Shown here in pieces: positions 8,903 through 17,276 of a DNA stretch of 64,000 nucleotides. Position 1 is the first letter of the stretch; each line of letters opens with the position of its first letter. Source of the stretch: DASYAE01 sp036501535. Its GTDB lineage: Bacteria > Actinomycetota > Actinomycetes > Streptomycetales > Catenulisporaceae. The translations under genes were made by a program, and so were the position numbers. The stretch spans positions 93,606 to 157,605 of the forward strand of contig DASYAE010000289.1 of assembly GCA_036501535.1 (NCBI GenBank), written 5' to 3'. The notes beneath the pieces were generated by a model. It searched no databases and was not told the DNA's origin. It saw only the letters and a program-made list of their open reading frames with translations.

Positions 8903-10141
8903 ATGCGCAAGCCGGTGATCAGAACCGTCACGCGGGGGCTCGCCGCCCCGCACCCGCTGAGCGGCCCGACGATCGAGAAGGCCGTGGCCGAGCTGCGTGC
9001 GGCGGAGGCGGCGTTCGGCGACGCCGGATACACCGTGCAGACGGTCCGCATCACCACGCGCAGCGTCTTCGACGACATGGCCGAGGCGAAACCGGGCGAG
9101 CTGCTGGCTTACGCACGCCGGCTGCAGCGGGAGCTGGAGAACCTGGGCATCGACCACTTCTCGCTCGGCCCGGCCCCGGCGGTGCGGCCTGACTTCGCCC
9201 TGGACCGGCTCGACGTGATCGGCGACCTGGTGGTCGAGAACCCGGCGCTGACCGTCACCGCGCTGCTCGCATCGGCGCAGCACGGCATCCGGCGCGCGGC
9301 CGCGCTGCCGGCGGCGCGCACGACGCTGCAGATCGCGCAGAACACGCAGGCCGGCATCGGGAACTTCCGGTTCGCCACGCTGTTCTGCGTCGAGCCGGGG
9401 CACCCGTTCTTCCCGGCCGGCTACCATGCGGGCCCTGATTCGCTGGCCGTCGGCCTGCAGGGCGCCGGCGTGCTGGCGGAGGCCTTCGCCGAAGCTGGCG
9501 ACGACGGCAACGGCGGTGGCGACGATGACGACCGCGCCGGCGGCGACGTCTCCGGCGCGGGCATCGTCGCGCCCGAGTCGGTCACCCGGCGGACCCGGGA
9601 GGCGCTGACCGAGGCGGCCGGGCCGGTCGTCGCGATCGCCCGGCGGCTCGCGCAGGCGGCGGGCGTCGGCTTCGGCGGCATCGACCTCTCCCCGGCGCCG
9701 ACGATCGAGCGCTCCATGAGCATCGGCGTGGCGATCGAGGCGGCGATCGGCGCCCGCTTCGGCGCGCCGGGCACGGTCGCGGCGGTCGGCGCGATCACCC
9801 GCGCGCTGCGCACGACCGACCTGCCGATCTGCGGCTACAACGGCCTGATGCTGCCGGTTCTGGAGGATCCGGTCCTCACCGAGGTGTGGGAGCGCGGCGA
9901 CCTGACGCCGCACCAACTGCTGGCCTACTCGGCGATCTGCGGCACCGGCCTCGACACCGTCCCGCTGCCCGGCGCCACCACCGCCGAAGAGATCGCAGCC
10001 CTCTACCTCGACGTGGCGACCCTCGCCGAACGGCTGGCCAAGCCGCTCTCGGCCCGCCTCTTCCCGCTGCCCGGCGTCGAAGCGGGCCAACCGACCTCGT
10101 TCGACTCGCCCTACCTGCTCAACATCCGCCTGCCCCGGTAG
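8903..10141 (+). CDS. DUF711 (UPF0210-like) family protein
   Basis: 412 residues. The N-terminus MRKPVIRTVTRGL, the central SLGPAP...RPDF, and the C-terminal CGYNGLMLPVLED...YSAICGTGLDTVPLPG are hallmark stretches of DUF711, a family with a pyruvate-formate-lyase-like barrel fold but no established reaction. An unusual acidic and glycine-rich insert (residues about 198-215, with GDDGNGGGDDDD) interrupts the domain and is probably a surface loop. A -10-like TAAGCT lies at 8891-8896, 6 bases before the ATG, with no Shine-Dalgarno, so the mRNA is probably leaderless. A hairpin at 10204-10228 is a likely terminator. Confidence 0.85.
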   Translation: MRKPVIRTVTRGLAAPHPLSGPTIEKAVAELRAAEAAFGDAGYTVQTVRITTRSVFDDMAEAKPGELLAYARRLQRELENLGIDHFSLGPAPAVRPDFALDRLDVIGDLVVENPALTVTALLASAQHGIRRAAALPAARTTLQIAQNTQAGIGNFRFATLFCVEPGHPFFPAGYHAGPDSLAVGLQGAGVLAEAFAEAGDDGNGGGDDDDRAGGDVSGAGIVAPESVTRRTREALTEAAGPVVAIARRLAQAAGVGFGGIDLSPAPTIERSMSIGVAIEAAIGARFGAPGTVAAVGAITRALRTTDLPICGYNGLMLPVLEDPVLTEVWERGDLTPHQLLAYSAICGTGLDTVPLPGATTAEEIAALYLDVATLAERLAKPLSARLFPLPGVEAGQPTSFDSPYLLNIRLPR

Positions 10142-10203
10142 CCCGCGGCCGGTCCGATCCCGTCGAAGCGTGCACCCGCAGCCGACTTCGACTGCTGAGT
10201 CTT

Positions 10204-10228
10204 GCCGCCGGATTCGGCTGCCGGCGGC
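10204..10228 (+). terminator. Hairpin downstream of the DUF711 gene
   Basis: Perfect 8-base arms GCCGCCGG and CCGGCGGC around a 9-base loop, 62 bases after the DUF711 stop. It lacks a U-tract, as is usual in high-GC Actinobacteria, and separates DUF711 transcription from the luxI-like gene. Confidence 0.5.
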
Positions 10229-10313
10229 GGAATCTACAGCTACATGTCAGCGATGGACGTGCCTGCGAACCGTGCGATGAGTATCATAGGCCTGAGTAAA
10301 GATCTCTGATAAG

Positions 10314-10328
10314 CTACGCCGGGCGTAG
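10314..10328. promoter_or_regulatory. Perfect palindrome upstream of the luxI-like gene
   Basis: CTACGCC and its exact complement GGCGTAG flank a single G. The site lies 44 bases before the GTG start of the luxI-like gene, within a relatively AT-rich stretch (10255-10320) that also holds a GATAAG element. A short inverted pair GTGG/CCAC follows at 10327-10338. It could be an operator for an unlinked regulator. It does not match the 18-20 bp lux-box consensus of Proteobacteria. Confidence 0.4.
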
Positions 10329-10372
10329 TGGAATGCCACGTCCTTGCAGGTCATCCCACCGAGGTGAGGTAA

Positions 10373-11137
10373 GTGCGGGTCGCAGTGCGTTGCAGCAGCT
10401 GTACCGAGATCGTGTCCGCCGGCGAGGAGGCGGCGGCACCGAGGCTCGAGATGTACGAGGTTGTGATTGGATGTCCTGGTGATCCGTGGATGACCTCAGT
10501 GCTGTTAACTAAAATGTTCCGCCTGCGTTACGAGGTCTTTCACCGGCAACTGGGTTGGGACGTCGACGGCACCGACGGCCTTGAGCGCGACGGGTTCGAC
10601 GGCCTCGCCCCGGTGTACGCCCTCGCAGTCAGCCGCATGGACGACAGCGTGGTCGGCTGTCTTCGTATGCTGCCGACCCTGGGCCCGCACATGCTGGGCG
10701 ACGTCGCGGCCTTCCAGCCGGCCCTGCAGGGCCGGCCGTGCCCGCGCTCGCCCCGGATCTGGGAGATCAGCAGGCTCGCGGTCACGCCGCGCTGCGCCGC
10801 CGAGTCCGCCGCGGCATCGCCGACCGCAATGGCGGGATTCGGGCCGGTCCCGCGTGCGCTCCTCGCGGCGACTGGGACTTACGCACTGCGCCATGGGATC
10901 GAGACGTTCTCCGTCCTGTCCGCCGTCGCCGTGGAGCGCAAGGCCAACGCCAGCGGCATCCCGAGCACCCGGATCGGTGACCGCCCCACCCGGATCGGCT
11001 CAGTGCTCTGCAGCACCTACTGCGTGCCCGCATCCGCCCTGGCGGATCTCGCCGGATCAGCCACAGGCGCTCAGAGAGCCGCGCCCGGCGGCTTCCACGC
11101 GGGGTCGCGGCCGGAGATGCCGAGAAGCCGGTCATAA
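10373..11137 (+). CDS. LuxI-type acyl-homoserine-lactone synthase (autoinducer synthase family)
   Basis: 254 residues from the GTG, which has a strong GAGGTGAGG just upstream. An in-frame ATG at 10451 with GAGG 6 bases before it would give 228 residues and place the first catalytic Arg at residue 26, close to LuxI Arg24, so either start is possible. All nine conserved LuxI residues are present: R and F in LRYEVF, W in QLGW, the D..D pair in ERDGFD, R in GCLRMLPT, F in AAF, and E and R in WEISR. Spacing is identical to LuxI up to the Arg of RMLPT, then shifted by two. The family makes N-acyl-homoserine lactones from SAM and acyl-ACP or acyl-CoA. The C-terminal part (LAATGTYALRHGIETFSVL) follows the family plan. 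FeeM-like N-acyl amino acid synthase is the main alternative. The 3' end overlaps the opposing gene by 67 bases. Confidence 0.82.
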   Translation: MRVAVRCSSCTEIVSAGEEAAAPRLEMYEVVIGCPGDPWMTSVLLTKMFRLRYEVFHRQLGWDVDGTDGLERDGFDGLAPVYALAVSRMDDSVVGCLRMLPTLGPHMLGDVAAFQPALQGRPCPRSPRIWEISRLAVTPRCAAESAAASPTAMAGFGPVPRALLAATGTYALRHGIETFSVLSAVAVERKANASGIPSTRIGDRPTRIGSVLCSTYCVPASALADLAGSATGAQRAAPGGFHAGSRPEMPRSRS

Positions 11138-11664
11138 GGGGTCGAAGTCTCGCCGACGTCGAGCACTGCGGCGAAGGCGGCGCCCGGCTGGCGCGCGGCG
11201 TCCGGGATGGCCCGGGCCGCCTTGAGAGCCAGCGCGGTCAGGTCGTCGTCCGGCGCGAACGGGGCGCCGATCGAGACGGCGAGGTCCCAGCCGTGCAGCA
11301 TGAAGTCCAGGAAGTGGAAGCTGATCGCCGCGCCGAGCGGCACGGTGCGGCGCAGTTCCGGCAGGATGAACGGCTGGTCGTCGGCGCTTGCGGCGAACGC
11401 CTCGGTCATCGCGGCCGCTGCGGCGCGGAAGGCCTGCGCCGGGTCGGAGCCGAGGTCGGCCTGGTCGAGCGGGCAGTCCGCGTCGGCGTCGCGGCCGCGG
11501 GCGGCCGACTCCCACCGCAGGTGCTGGCTGACCATGTGTTTGAGCAGGTCCTCCACGGTCCACGGCGGACAGGGCGTCGGCAGGCCGAGCGACGGCGCCG
11601 CGACCCGGTCCACCACCGGCTGCACCAGATCCAGCACTCTGCGATTGTGCGGACGGAAATCCAT
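11071..11664 (-). CDS. TIGR03086/DinB-like metal-binding protein (mycothiol-dependent isomerase type)
   Basis: 197 residues. The N-terminal helix PWTVEDLLKHMVSQHLRW and the central FHFLDFMLHGWDLAVSIGA match the mycothiol-dependent maleylpyruvate isomerase N-terminal fold (four-helix DinB type) that carries a catalytic divalent metal through His residues. The usual first motif His/Glu of the second helix is degenerate here (HFLDFMLH). Most such proteins in Actinobacteria have no assigned substrate. It converges on, and its 3' end is antisense to, the end of the luxI-like gene. Confidence 0.75.
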   Translation of the reverse strand: MDFRPHNRRVLDLVQPVVDRVAAPSLGLPTPCPPWTVEDLLKHMVSQHLRWESAARGRDADADCPLDQADLGSDPAQAFRAAAAAMTEAFAASADDQPFILPELRRTVPLGAAISFHFLDFMLHGWDLAVSIGAPFAPDDDLTALALKAARAIPDAARQPGAAFAAVLDVGETSTPYDRLLGISGRDPAWKPPGAAL

Positions 11665-11775
11665 GGCCCGGCCTGCTCCGTTTCCCGGTGTCCCCGGCGT
11701 GGTCCGATCGAACAGGGTCGGTTCACTCTAATACGAAGATCGCCGCCGGGGAGCCGCCGCGGGGGCGGCCGGGCA

Positions 11776-11804
11776 TTGACGGGAAAATTGGTCTGAACCA
11801 TTAT
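11776..11804 (+). promoter_or_regulatory. Chitinase promoter with DasR-like operator
   Basis: TTGACG (11776-11781), a 17-base spacer and CATTAT (11799-11804) form a sigma-70-type promoter. Between and over these lies ATTGGTCTGAACCATT (11787-11802), which fits the 16-base dre consensus ANTGGTCTAGACCANT except at the two central bases. DasR is the GntR-family repressor that responds to glucosamine-6-phosphate and controls chitinases in Streptomyces. Binding here would block polymerase. The transcript would have a leader of about 160 bases. Confidence 0.65.
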
Positions 11805-11975
11805 TCCGGTGAGAGACAGCTCCGCCCGCCGGTCCGCACCCCGCAGTCGCGAGGCCGGCGGCGACACGCCACGGCGCGGGCGTACGACGGTCGGGACGGC
11901 GAACCCGGCCGGCCCTTGCATCTGCCCGGAAGCAACCGCCGCGCACCGCCGGCCCCGAGGAGCACTGGACCGACC

Positions 11976-13655
11976 ATGTCCGTCTTCACGTCCGTATTCA
12001 AGTCCGTATTCACGTCGCTCCGCCTCGTCAGGGCACGGTCCAGGGCGGTGTCGATCACCCTCGCCGCCGCCCTCCCGGCCGCCGCGCTCTTCGGCGCGGG
12101 CCCGCAGCCGGCCGCGAGCGCCGCGGTCTCGCTGCCGACCGCGGTCTACAGCGAGTCCTCCAGCTGGGGCACCGGATTCCAGGCCCAGTACGTGATCAGC
12201 AACCCGATGGCGTTCACCCTGAACAGCTGGACGCTGGTCTTCACCCTGCCCTCGGGCGAGCAGGTCACCAGCCTGTGGGACGGGACCGACACCGTCAGCG
12301 GCTCGACGGTGACCGTGACAGGGGCCTCCTACGACGCCTCGATCGCCTCCGGCGGCTCGGTCACCATCGGCTTCGACGCGAGCGTCAGCGGCACCTACGC
12401 CGCGCCGACGTCCTGCGCACTGAATCAGGACCCGTGCAACGGCTCGTCCGACTCGGTCCCGCCGACCGCGCCGAGCGGCCTGACCGTGCTGAGCACGACG
12501 GACGCCTCCGCCTCGCTGAAGTGGACCGGCTCGACCGACAACGTCGAGGTGGCGAGCTACAGCATCCTGTCCGGCGGCAAGGTCGTCGGCAGCTCCACCG
12601 GGACCGTCGGCACCGTCAGCGGCCTGAGCCCGTCGACCTCGTACACGTTCACCGTCGAGGCGGTCGACGAGGCCGGCAACGTCTCCGGCCAGAGCAACGC
12701 CGCCACCGCGACCACCAAGGCGAACACCGGCGGCGGCCACCTGCCCGGCATCGCCGCGCCGTTCGTGGACATGGGCGCCTGGCCGACCCCGGACCTCACC
12801 CAGATCGCCGAGACCGCCGGCCTGCGCGAGTTCACCCTCGGCTTCGTGACCAACGGCTCGGCGGCCTGCACGCCGTCGTGGTTCAACGCCTACTCGATGA
12901 ATTCGGGCTTTGAAACGGCGGACATCGCCTCGCTGCGCGGCCTCGGCGCCGACGTGAAGGTCTCGTTCGGCGGCGAGGCGGGCCTCGAGCTGGCGCAGTC
13001 CTGCACCACGGTCTCCGCGCTGACCGCGGCCTACCAGTCGGTCATCTCGGCCTACGACCTGACCCAGATCGACTTCGACATCGAAGGCGCCGCGGTGGCC
13101 GACCCGGCCTCGATCAACCTGCGCTCGCAGGCCATGGCGGCGCTCCAGGCGGCGGCGAAGGCGGCCGGAAAGACGCTGTCGATCACGCTGACCCTGCCGG
13201 TGCTGCCCTCCGGCCTGACCGCCGACGGCCTCTCGGTCGTCAAGTCGGCGATCAACGCAGGGGTCACCGTCAGCACCGTGGACGTGATGGCGATGGACTA
13301 CGGCGACACCGAGGCGCCGAACCCGTCCGGCCAGATGGGCACCTACGCCGTCGACTCGGCGCAGAGCCTTTACAACCAGCTCGCCGCGCTCTACCCGTCG
13401 AAGACCTCGGCGCAGCTGTGGAACATGATCGGCGTCTGCCCGATGGCCGGGCAGAACGACGAGTCCGACGAGGTCTTCACCCTCGCGAACATGCAGCAGC
13501 TGCTCGCCTTCGCGCAGCAGGAGCACCTCGGCGAGCTGGCGTTCTGGGACGTGACCCGGGACGGCAACGCCTGCACCGGCTCGCTGTCCGACTGCACCGA
13601 CGTCTCGCAGACCCCGTACGAGTTCTCCGAGATCATCGCGCCGTACCAGGGCTGA
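11976..13655 (+). CDS. Secreted GH18 chitinase with CBM2 and fibronectin type III modules
   Basis: 559 residues from ATG 11976 (GAGGAG 13 bases upstream); a longer frame exists to 11688 but lacks a signal. Residues 1-50 are a signal peptide (VSITLAAALPAAALFG, cleavage near ASAAVS). Residues about 52-155 are a CBM2-type carbohydrate-binding module (SSSWGTGFQAQYVISN, ending CALNQDPC), 160-250 a fibronectin III domain (PPTAPSGLTVLSTTDAS), and 257-559 a GH18 barrel. The GH18 catalytic motif is IDFDIEG near residue 365, with Glu as acid/base. It should hydrolyse chitin outside the cell. The DasR-like promoter element agrees with this. Confidence 0.92.
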   Translation: MSVFTSVFKSVFTSLRLVRARSRAVSITLAAALPAAALFGAGPQPAASAAVSLPTAVYSESSSWGTGFQAQYVISNPMAFTLNSWTLVFTLPSGEQVTSLWDGTDTVSGSTVTVTGASYDASIASGGSVTIGFDASVSGTYAAPTSCALNQDPCNGSSDSVPPTAPSGLTVLSTTDASASLKWTGSTDNVEVASYSILSGGKVVGSSTGTVGTVSGLSPSTSYTFTVEAVDEAGNVSGQSNAATATTKANTGGGHLPGIAAPFVDMGAWPTPDLTQIAETAGLREFTLGFVTNGSAACTPSWFNAYSMNSGFETADIASLRGLGADVKVSFGGEAGLELAQSCTTVSALTAAYQSVISAYDLTQIDFDIEGAAVADPASINLRSQAMAALQAAAKAAGKTLSITLTLPVLPSGLTADGLSVVKSAINAGVTVSTVDVMAMDYGDTEAPNPSGQMGTYAVDSAQSLYNQLAALYPSKTSAQLWNMIGVCPMAGQNDESDEVFTLANMQQLLAFAQQEHLGELAFWDVTRDGNACTGSLSDCTDVSQTPYEFSEIIAPYQG

Positions 13656-13660
13656 GGGCT

Positions 13661-13700
13661 CCGGCCGCCGGGAGTCGCGTGTCCAGACCCCGGCGGCCGG
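13661..13700. terminator. Bidirectional terminator hairpin
   Basis: Perfect 12-base arms CCGGCCGCCGGG and CCCGGCGGCCGG with a 16-base loop, between the stops of the convergent chitinase and flavoprotein genes. Confidence 0.65.
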
Positions 13701-13715
13701 TGCCGTCCCGCACGC

Positions 13716-15167
13716 CTAGCCGCGGTACGTCTCCAGCAGCCGCAGCCAGATCTCGCTGATCGTCGGGTACGACGGCACCGCGTGCCACAGCCTGCTGATC
13801 GGGACCTCGCCGGCCACGGCGACGGTGGCCGAGTGGATCAGCTCGCCGACGCCCGGCCCGACGAACGTGACGCCGACCAGGACCTCGCGGTCGAGGTCGA
13901 CCACCATCCGCGCCTTGCCGTTGTATCCGTCCGCGTAGAGCGACGCGCCGGCCACGGATCCGAGGTCGTAGTCGACGACCCGGGTGCGCAGCCCCTTGGC
14001 CTCGGCCTCCGCGGCGGTCAGGCCGACGGCCGAAACCTCCGGGTCGGTGAACACGACCTGGGGGACCGCGCGGATGTCGGCGGTCGCCGTGTGCGGGCTC
14101 CACGCGGCCGTGTCAGGAGCCTCGCCGCGCGCGCGGGCGCCGATCACCGCTCCGGCGATCCGGGCCTGGTACTTGCCCTGGTGCGTCAGCAGCGCGCGGT
14201 GGTTCACGTCGCCGACCGCGTAAAGCCAGTCGCCCTCCACGGCGCTCACGAGGCACGAGTCGTCGGTCTCCAGCCATGAGCCGGGGGCGAGTCCGATGGT
14301 CTCCAGGCCGATGTCCTGGGTGTGTGGAATGCGGCCGATCGCGTAGAGGACCTCGTCCGTCTCGATCGTCGAGTAGTTGCCGACCGTGACGACGACCGGG
14401 CCGGGATCGGCCGTCCGGTCGAGCTCCATCACCGGCACGCCGAAGCGCACCTCGACGCCGGCCTTCCGCAGCGAGTCGGTGACATATTCGCCCACGAAAG
14501 GCTCCATCCGGGGCAGCAGCCCGCCGCTGCGCACCAGCACGACGACCTCGGAGCCGAGCGAGCGCCACGCGGTCGCCATCTCGACCGCGACCACGCCGCC
14601 GCCGACCACCGTGAGCCGCCCGGGCACCTTGTGCGAGCTCGTCGCGTTCCGGCTGGTCCAGACCTTCGCCGCCTCAAGGCCCGGCACGTCGTTCGGCAGC
14701 AGCGCCGCGGTCCCGACGCAGACCGCGACCGCGTGACGCGCCGTCATCGTCCGGACCTCGCCGTCCGCAGTGTGCACCGCGACCCGGCGCGGGCCGTCGA
14801 GCCGACCGTGGCCGCGCAGCAGCTCGACGCCGACCGAGTCGAGCCAGTCGGCCTGGCCCTTGTCGTTCCAGTCGTGGGTGAACGAGTCGCGCCGGGCCAG
14901 CACCGCCTCGGCGGCGAGCGGGCCGGTCACCGCCTCGCGGGCGCCGGCGACCCGCCGCGCGTCGTCCCGCGCGATGCCCGGCCGCAGCAGCGCCTTGCTC
15001 GGCATGCAGGCCCAGTACGAGCACTCCCCGCCGACCAGCTCGCTCTCCACGATCAGCGTCCTCAGCCCGGCGGCCTGCGTGCGTTCGGCGACGTTCTCGC
15101 CCACCGGGCCGGCGCCCAGCACGATCACGTCGTAGTCGGCAGCCTCGGCCCGGGTCTGATCAGTCAT
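13716..15167 (-). CDS. Pyridine nucleotide-disulfide oxidoreductase (dihydrolipoamide dehydrogenase/mercuric reductase family)
   Basis: 483 residues. FAD motif GAGPVGENVAERTQAAG (about residues 18-34), redox-active pair in GGECSYWACMPSKALL (about 47-62; the Cys are four residues apart), NAD(P) motif VVGGGVVAVEMATAW (about 186-200), second FAD motif LYAVGDVNHRALLTHQGKYQA (about 310-330), and C-terminal dimer motif WHAVPSYPTISE carrying the His-Glu pair. All class I flavin disulfide reductase elements are present. The CSYWAC variant replaces the classic CVNVGC, so it is not a standard lipoamide dehydrogenase. The substrate is unknown and may be a low-molecular-weight thiol or a quinone. Confidence 0.85.
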   Translation of the reverse strand: MTDQTRAEAADYDVIVLGAGPVGENVAERTQAAGLRTLIVESELVGGECSYWACMPSKALLRPGIARDDARRVAGAREAVTGPLAAEAVLARRDSFTHDWNDKGQADWLDSVGVELLRGHGRLDGPRRVAVHTADGEVRTMTARHAVAVCVGTAALLPNDVPGLEAAKVWTSRNATSSHKVPGRLTVVGGGVVAVEMATAWRSLGSEVVVLVRSGGLLPRMEPFVGEYVTDSLRKAGVEVRFGVPVMELDRTADPGPVVVTVGNYSTIETDEVLYAIGRIPHTQDIGLETIGLAPGSWLETDDSCLVSAVEGDWLYAVGDVNHRALLTHQGKYQARIAGAVIGARARGEAPDTAAWSPHTATADIRAVPQVVFTDPEVSAVGLTAAEAEAKGLRTRVVDYDLGSVAGASLYADGYNGKARMVVDLDREVLVGVTFVGPGVGELIHSATVAVAGEVPISRLWHAVPSYPTISEIWLRLLETYRG

Positions 15168-15370
15168 CAGGATCTGCCTTCCGTCTGCGTTGTGCGTCCT
15201 CGTTCACGCGTCTGTGTCTTCCGACCCTGCCAGGACGGCCGTCCATCCGCACGGGGCCGAGCGTAAGACTACGGTGAGACCGGCGAAGAGCTGCGGCGGC
15301 GAGGCGCGGTTACGCACGCGGCGCTGGGAAATGTTCGGAACGTGGATCTCTGGCAAACCGACTGGACGGC

Positions 15371-15856
15371 ATGCCGTCGTTCGATACGCTGCCGCCAACG
15401 GCACCGTACGCATTGCGAACCGGGCCGAGTCGCGCCAGCGAGATCGACGCGCGGATGACGCTGGGGGATGGAGGCCTGGAGGTGGCGGTGCTGTCGTATG
15501 ACGCGTGGGTGGATCGGGATTGTGCCGTCCTCATGCCCTACGGCGATGCGGACGCTTACGCGGTTCCCATGCTGCGACGGGCCCTCGGCGAGGCGATCGC
15601 GATGGCCAAGCGCCCGGACCTGGTCGTGATCTGCGACTCCATCGAGTACATCGACTCGACCGGGGTCGGCGTGCTGCTGTCGGTCTTCAAGAGGCTGCGC
15701 AGCCGGGGCGGCGCGATAGCGCTGTGCGGCGTGAGCGAGCAGCTCTCGCAGACGCTGCGGATCACCGGGCTGGCGAAGACGCTGCCGGAGTTCCCGACGG
15801 TCGAGGAGGCCCTGGACTGGCTCGAGCAGCGCACAGGGCCGATGCGGCGCAGGTAG
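15371..15856 (+). CDS. STAS-domain anti-sigma factor antagonist
   Basis: 161 residues from ATG 15371; ATG 15455 is an alternative and neither has a strong ribosome-binding site. The STAS core runs from about residue 50 (CAVLMPYGDADAYAVPML) to 155, with the phosphorylation-site motif IEYIDSTGVGVLLSVFKRL near residues 91-109, where Ser or Thr of DSTG would be phosphorylated by a partner anti-sigma kinase. Such proteins (RsbV, SpoIIAA, BldG type) release sigma factors when unphosphorylated. No kinase or sigma gene is adjacent, so the partner is elsewhere. Confidence 0.85.
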   Translation: MPSFDTLPPTAPYALRTGPSRASEIDARMTLGDGGLEVAVLSYDAWVDRDCAVLMPYGDADAYAVPMLRRALGEAIAMAKRPDLVVICDSIEYIDSTGVGVLLSVFKRLRSRGGAIALCGVSEQLSQTLRITGLAKTLPEFPTVEEALDWLEQRTGPMRRR

Positions 15857-15986
15857 GCCCGACAGGCGGTCAGGTCCGGCGATCAGCCGGTCGAGGGACG
15901 CGGCGGCGCGCCCGCGATTCGACAAAGTCCGGCGAATCATCGCCTGCCTGACGTGTTAGCAGGTTCATTTCAGGCACAATCGATGC

Positions 15987-17243
15987 GTGCAAGATCCGTC
16001 CGAAGAAGCCGAGCCGGGGCCGCGACCTGTGCGCGACCGCTGGTGGAGGAGGCGGCGCCCGAAGTATGCGCTGCGCGCGCTGCTCGTTGCCCTGCTGCTG
16101 CTCGTCGGCTATACCGCGGTGACGATGTACCCGTACATCACCGGCCCCGGCACCGACCCGCTCAACGCCCGGGTCGCCGAATGGGCGCGCGACCACGGCA
16201 TGAGCACGCTGGTGACGTGGCTGGAGAACGAGAGCTACACGGCGCCGCCCACCGGCGGGAACCTGAGCGCCAGTCAGCTCGCGCTGCTCAAGTCCAAGGC
16301 GAAGAGCGGCGTGCGACACGGGCAGGGGCAAGGCCAGGGCCAGGGCCAGCCGGCGAAGACGAGCGCACAGGGCAAGAAGGCGAGCGGGGCGTCGGCCGTT
16401 GCACCGGCAGCCGACCTGCCGCCGGACATCGCCCCGCTGGCGGCCGGCCGGATCGCCGGCGAAGGCGTCTGGCAACCCGCGGTCCTGAACGCCGCCGGCG
16501 CCCCGGTCGTCGAGACGGCGGCTCTGCGCCCGGACTCCCAGCACACCTCGGCGCTCGCCTACGCCGCCTGGCTCGACCAGAAGGCGCTCAGGTTCTCGCT
16601 GTACCCCGGCTACCAGCAGCCCGGCGGCTCCTGGTCCATGCCGGACGAGCTGACCGAGGATCAGCGCCCCGGCCTGGTGGCCAGCTGGAACGGCGGCTTC
16701 AAGGTGCGGCCGGACGACGCGCTCGGCGGCTTCTATGCGGACGGCCGGACCGCGGTCCCGCTGACCCCGGATCGCGCGGCCGAGGTCTTCTACACCGACG
16801 GCTCGATGAAGGTCGGCCTCTGGGACCGCGACGAGTCCATGCAGCCGAACGTCGCCGCGGTCCGCGAGAACCTCAACCTGCTGGTCGACAACGGCCGGGT
16901 CGCCGTCGGCGAGTACGACGGCTCCGGAGCCCAGTGGGGTTACACGATCATGGGCTGGTACTACATCGCCCGCTCCGGGGTCGGCATGACGGCCAACGGC
17001 GACATCGTGTACGTGGCCGGCTCCGAGCTGTCGGTCTACACGCTGGCCCAGCTGCTCAAGGCGGCCGGCGCGGTGTACGCGATGGAGCTGGACATCAACC
17101 CGTCGTGGGTCTCGTTCATGACCTACAACGGCATCGCGGACCCGGCCGACCCGACCCCGACGAAGCTCTGGGACTTCAACCAGTCGGCGAACCGCTACTT
17201 CGAGCCCTCCGACCGCGACTTCGTGGCGGTTCACGCGCGATAG
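15987..17243 (+). CDS. Membrane-anchored phosphodiester glycosidase-family (NAGPA-like) protein
   Basis: 418 residues, GTG start; CACAAT at 15975-15980 lies 6 bases upstream and suggests a leaderless mRNA. A basic N-terminus (RWWRRRRPKYALRALLVALL) leads into one membrane segment at about residues 30-48. Residues 105-125 contain a GQGQGQGQGQ repeat from tandem DNA. The C-terminal domain (about 150-418; NGGFKVR, YTIMGWYYIARSGVGMTANG, AGAVYAMELDIN) matches the NAGPA family, which removes terminal sugar phosphodiesters in eukaryotes. In Actinobacteria it is a common cell-surface protein of unproved substrate, perhaps acting on wall polymers. Confidence 0.82.
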   Translation: MQDPSEEAEPGPRPVRDRWWRRRRPKYALRALLVALLLLVGYTAVTMYPYITGPGTDPLNARVAEWARDHGMSTLVTWLENESYTAPPTGGNLSASQLALLKSKAKSGVRHGQGQGQGQGQPAKTSAQGKKASGASAVAPAADLPPDIAPLAAGRIAGEGVWQPAVLNAAGAPVVETAALRPDSQHTSALAYAAWLDQKALRFSLYPGYQQPGGSWSMPDELTEDQRPGLVASWNGGFKVRPDDALGGFYADGRTAVPLTPDRAAEVFYTDGSMKVGLWDRDESMQPNVAAVRENLNLLVDNGRVAVGEYDGSGAQWGYTIMGWYYIARSGVGMTANGDIVYVAGSELSVYTLAQLLKAAGAVYAMELDINPSWVSFMTYNGIADPADPTPTKLWDFNQSANRYFEPSDRDFVAVHAR

Positions 17244-17257
17244 CCGCCAGCTTTTCC

Positions 17258-17276
17258 GATCCTCCAAAAAAGGATC
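17258..17276 (+). terminator. Short hairpin after the NAGPA-like gene
   Basis: Arms GATCCT and AGGATC with an A-rich 7-base loop, 15 bases past the stop codon. It opens an unusually AT-rich intergenic stretch (17244-17457) in which no other gene is visible. Confidence 0.4.

Noticed and set aside
10314..10338. Classical lux box before the luxI-like gene
   Set aside because: Neither the palindrome nor the GTGG/CCAC pair has the ACCTG...CAGGT spacing of known lux boxes.
16310..16370. CRISPR-like or satellite repeat in the NAGPA-like gene
   Set aside because: The repeats are short GGCCAG/GGGCA units encoding Gly-Gln in frame, without spacers.
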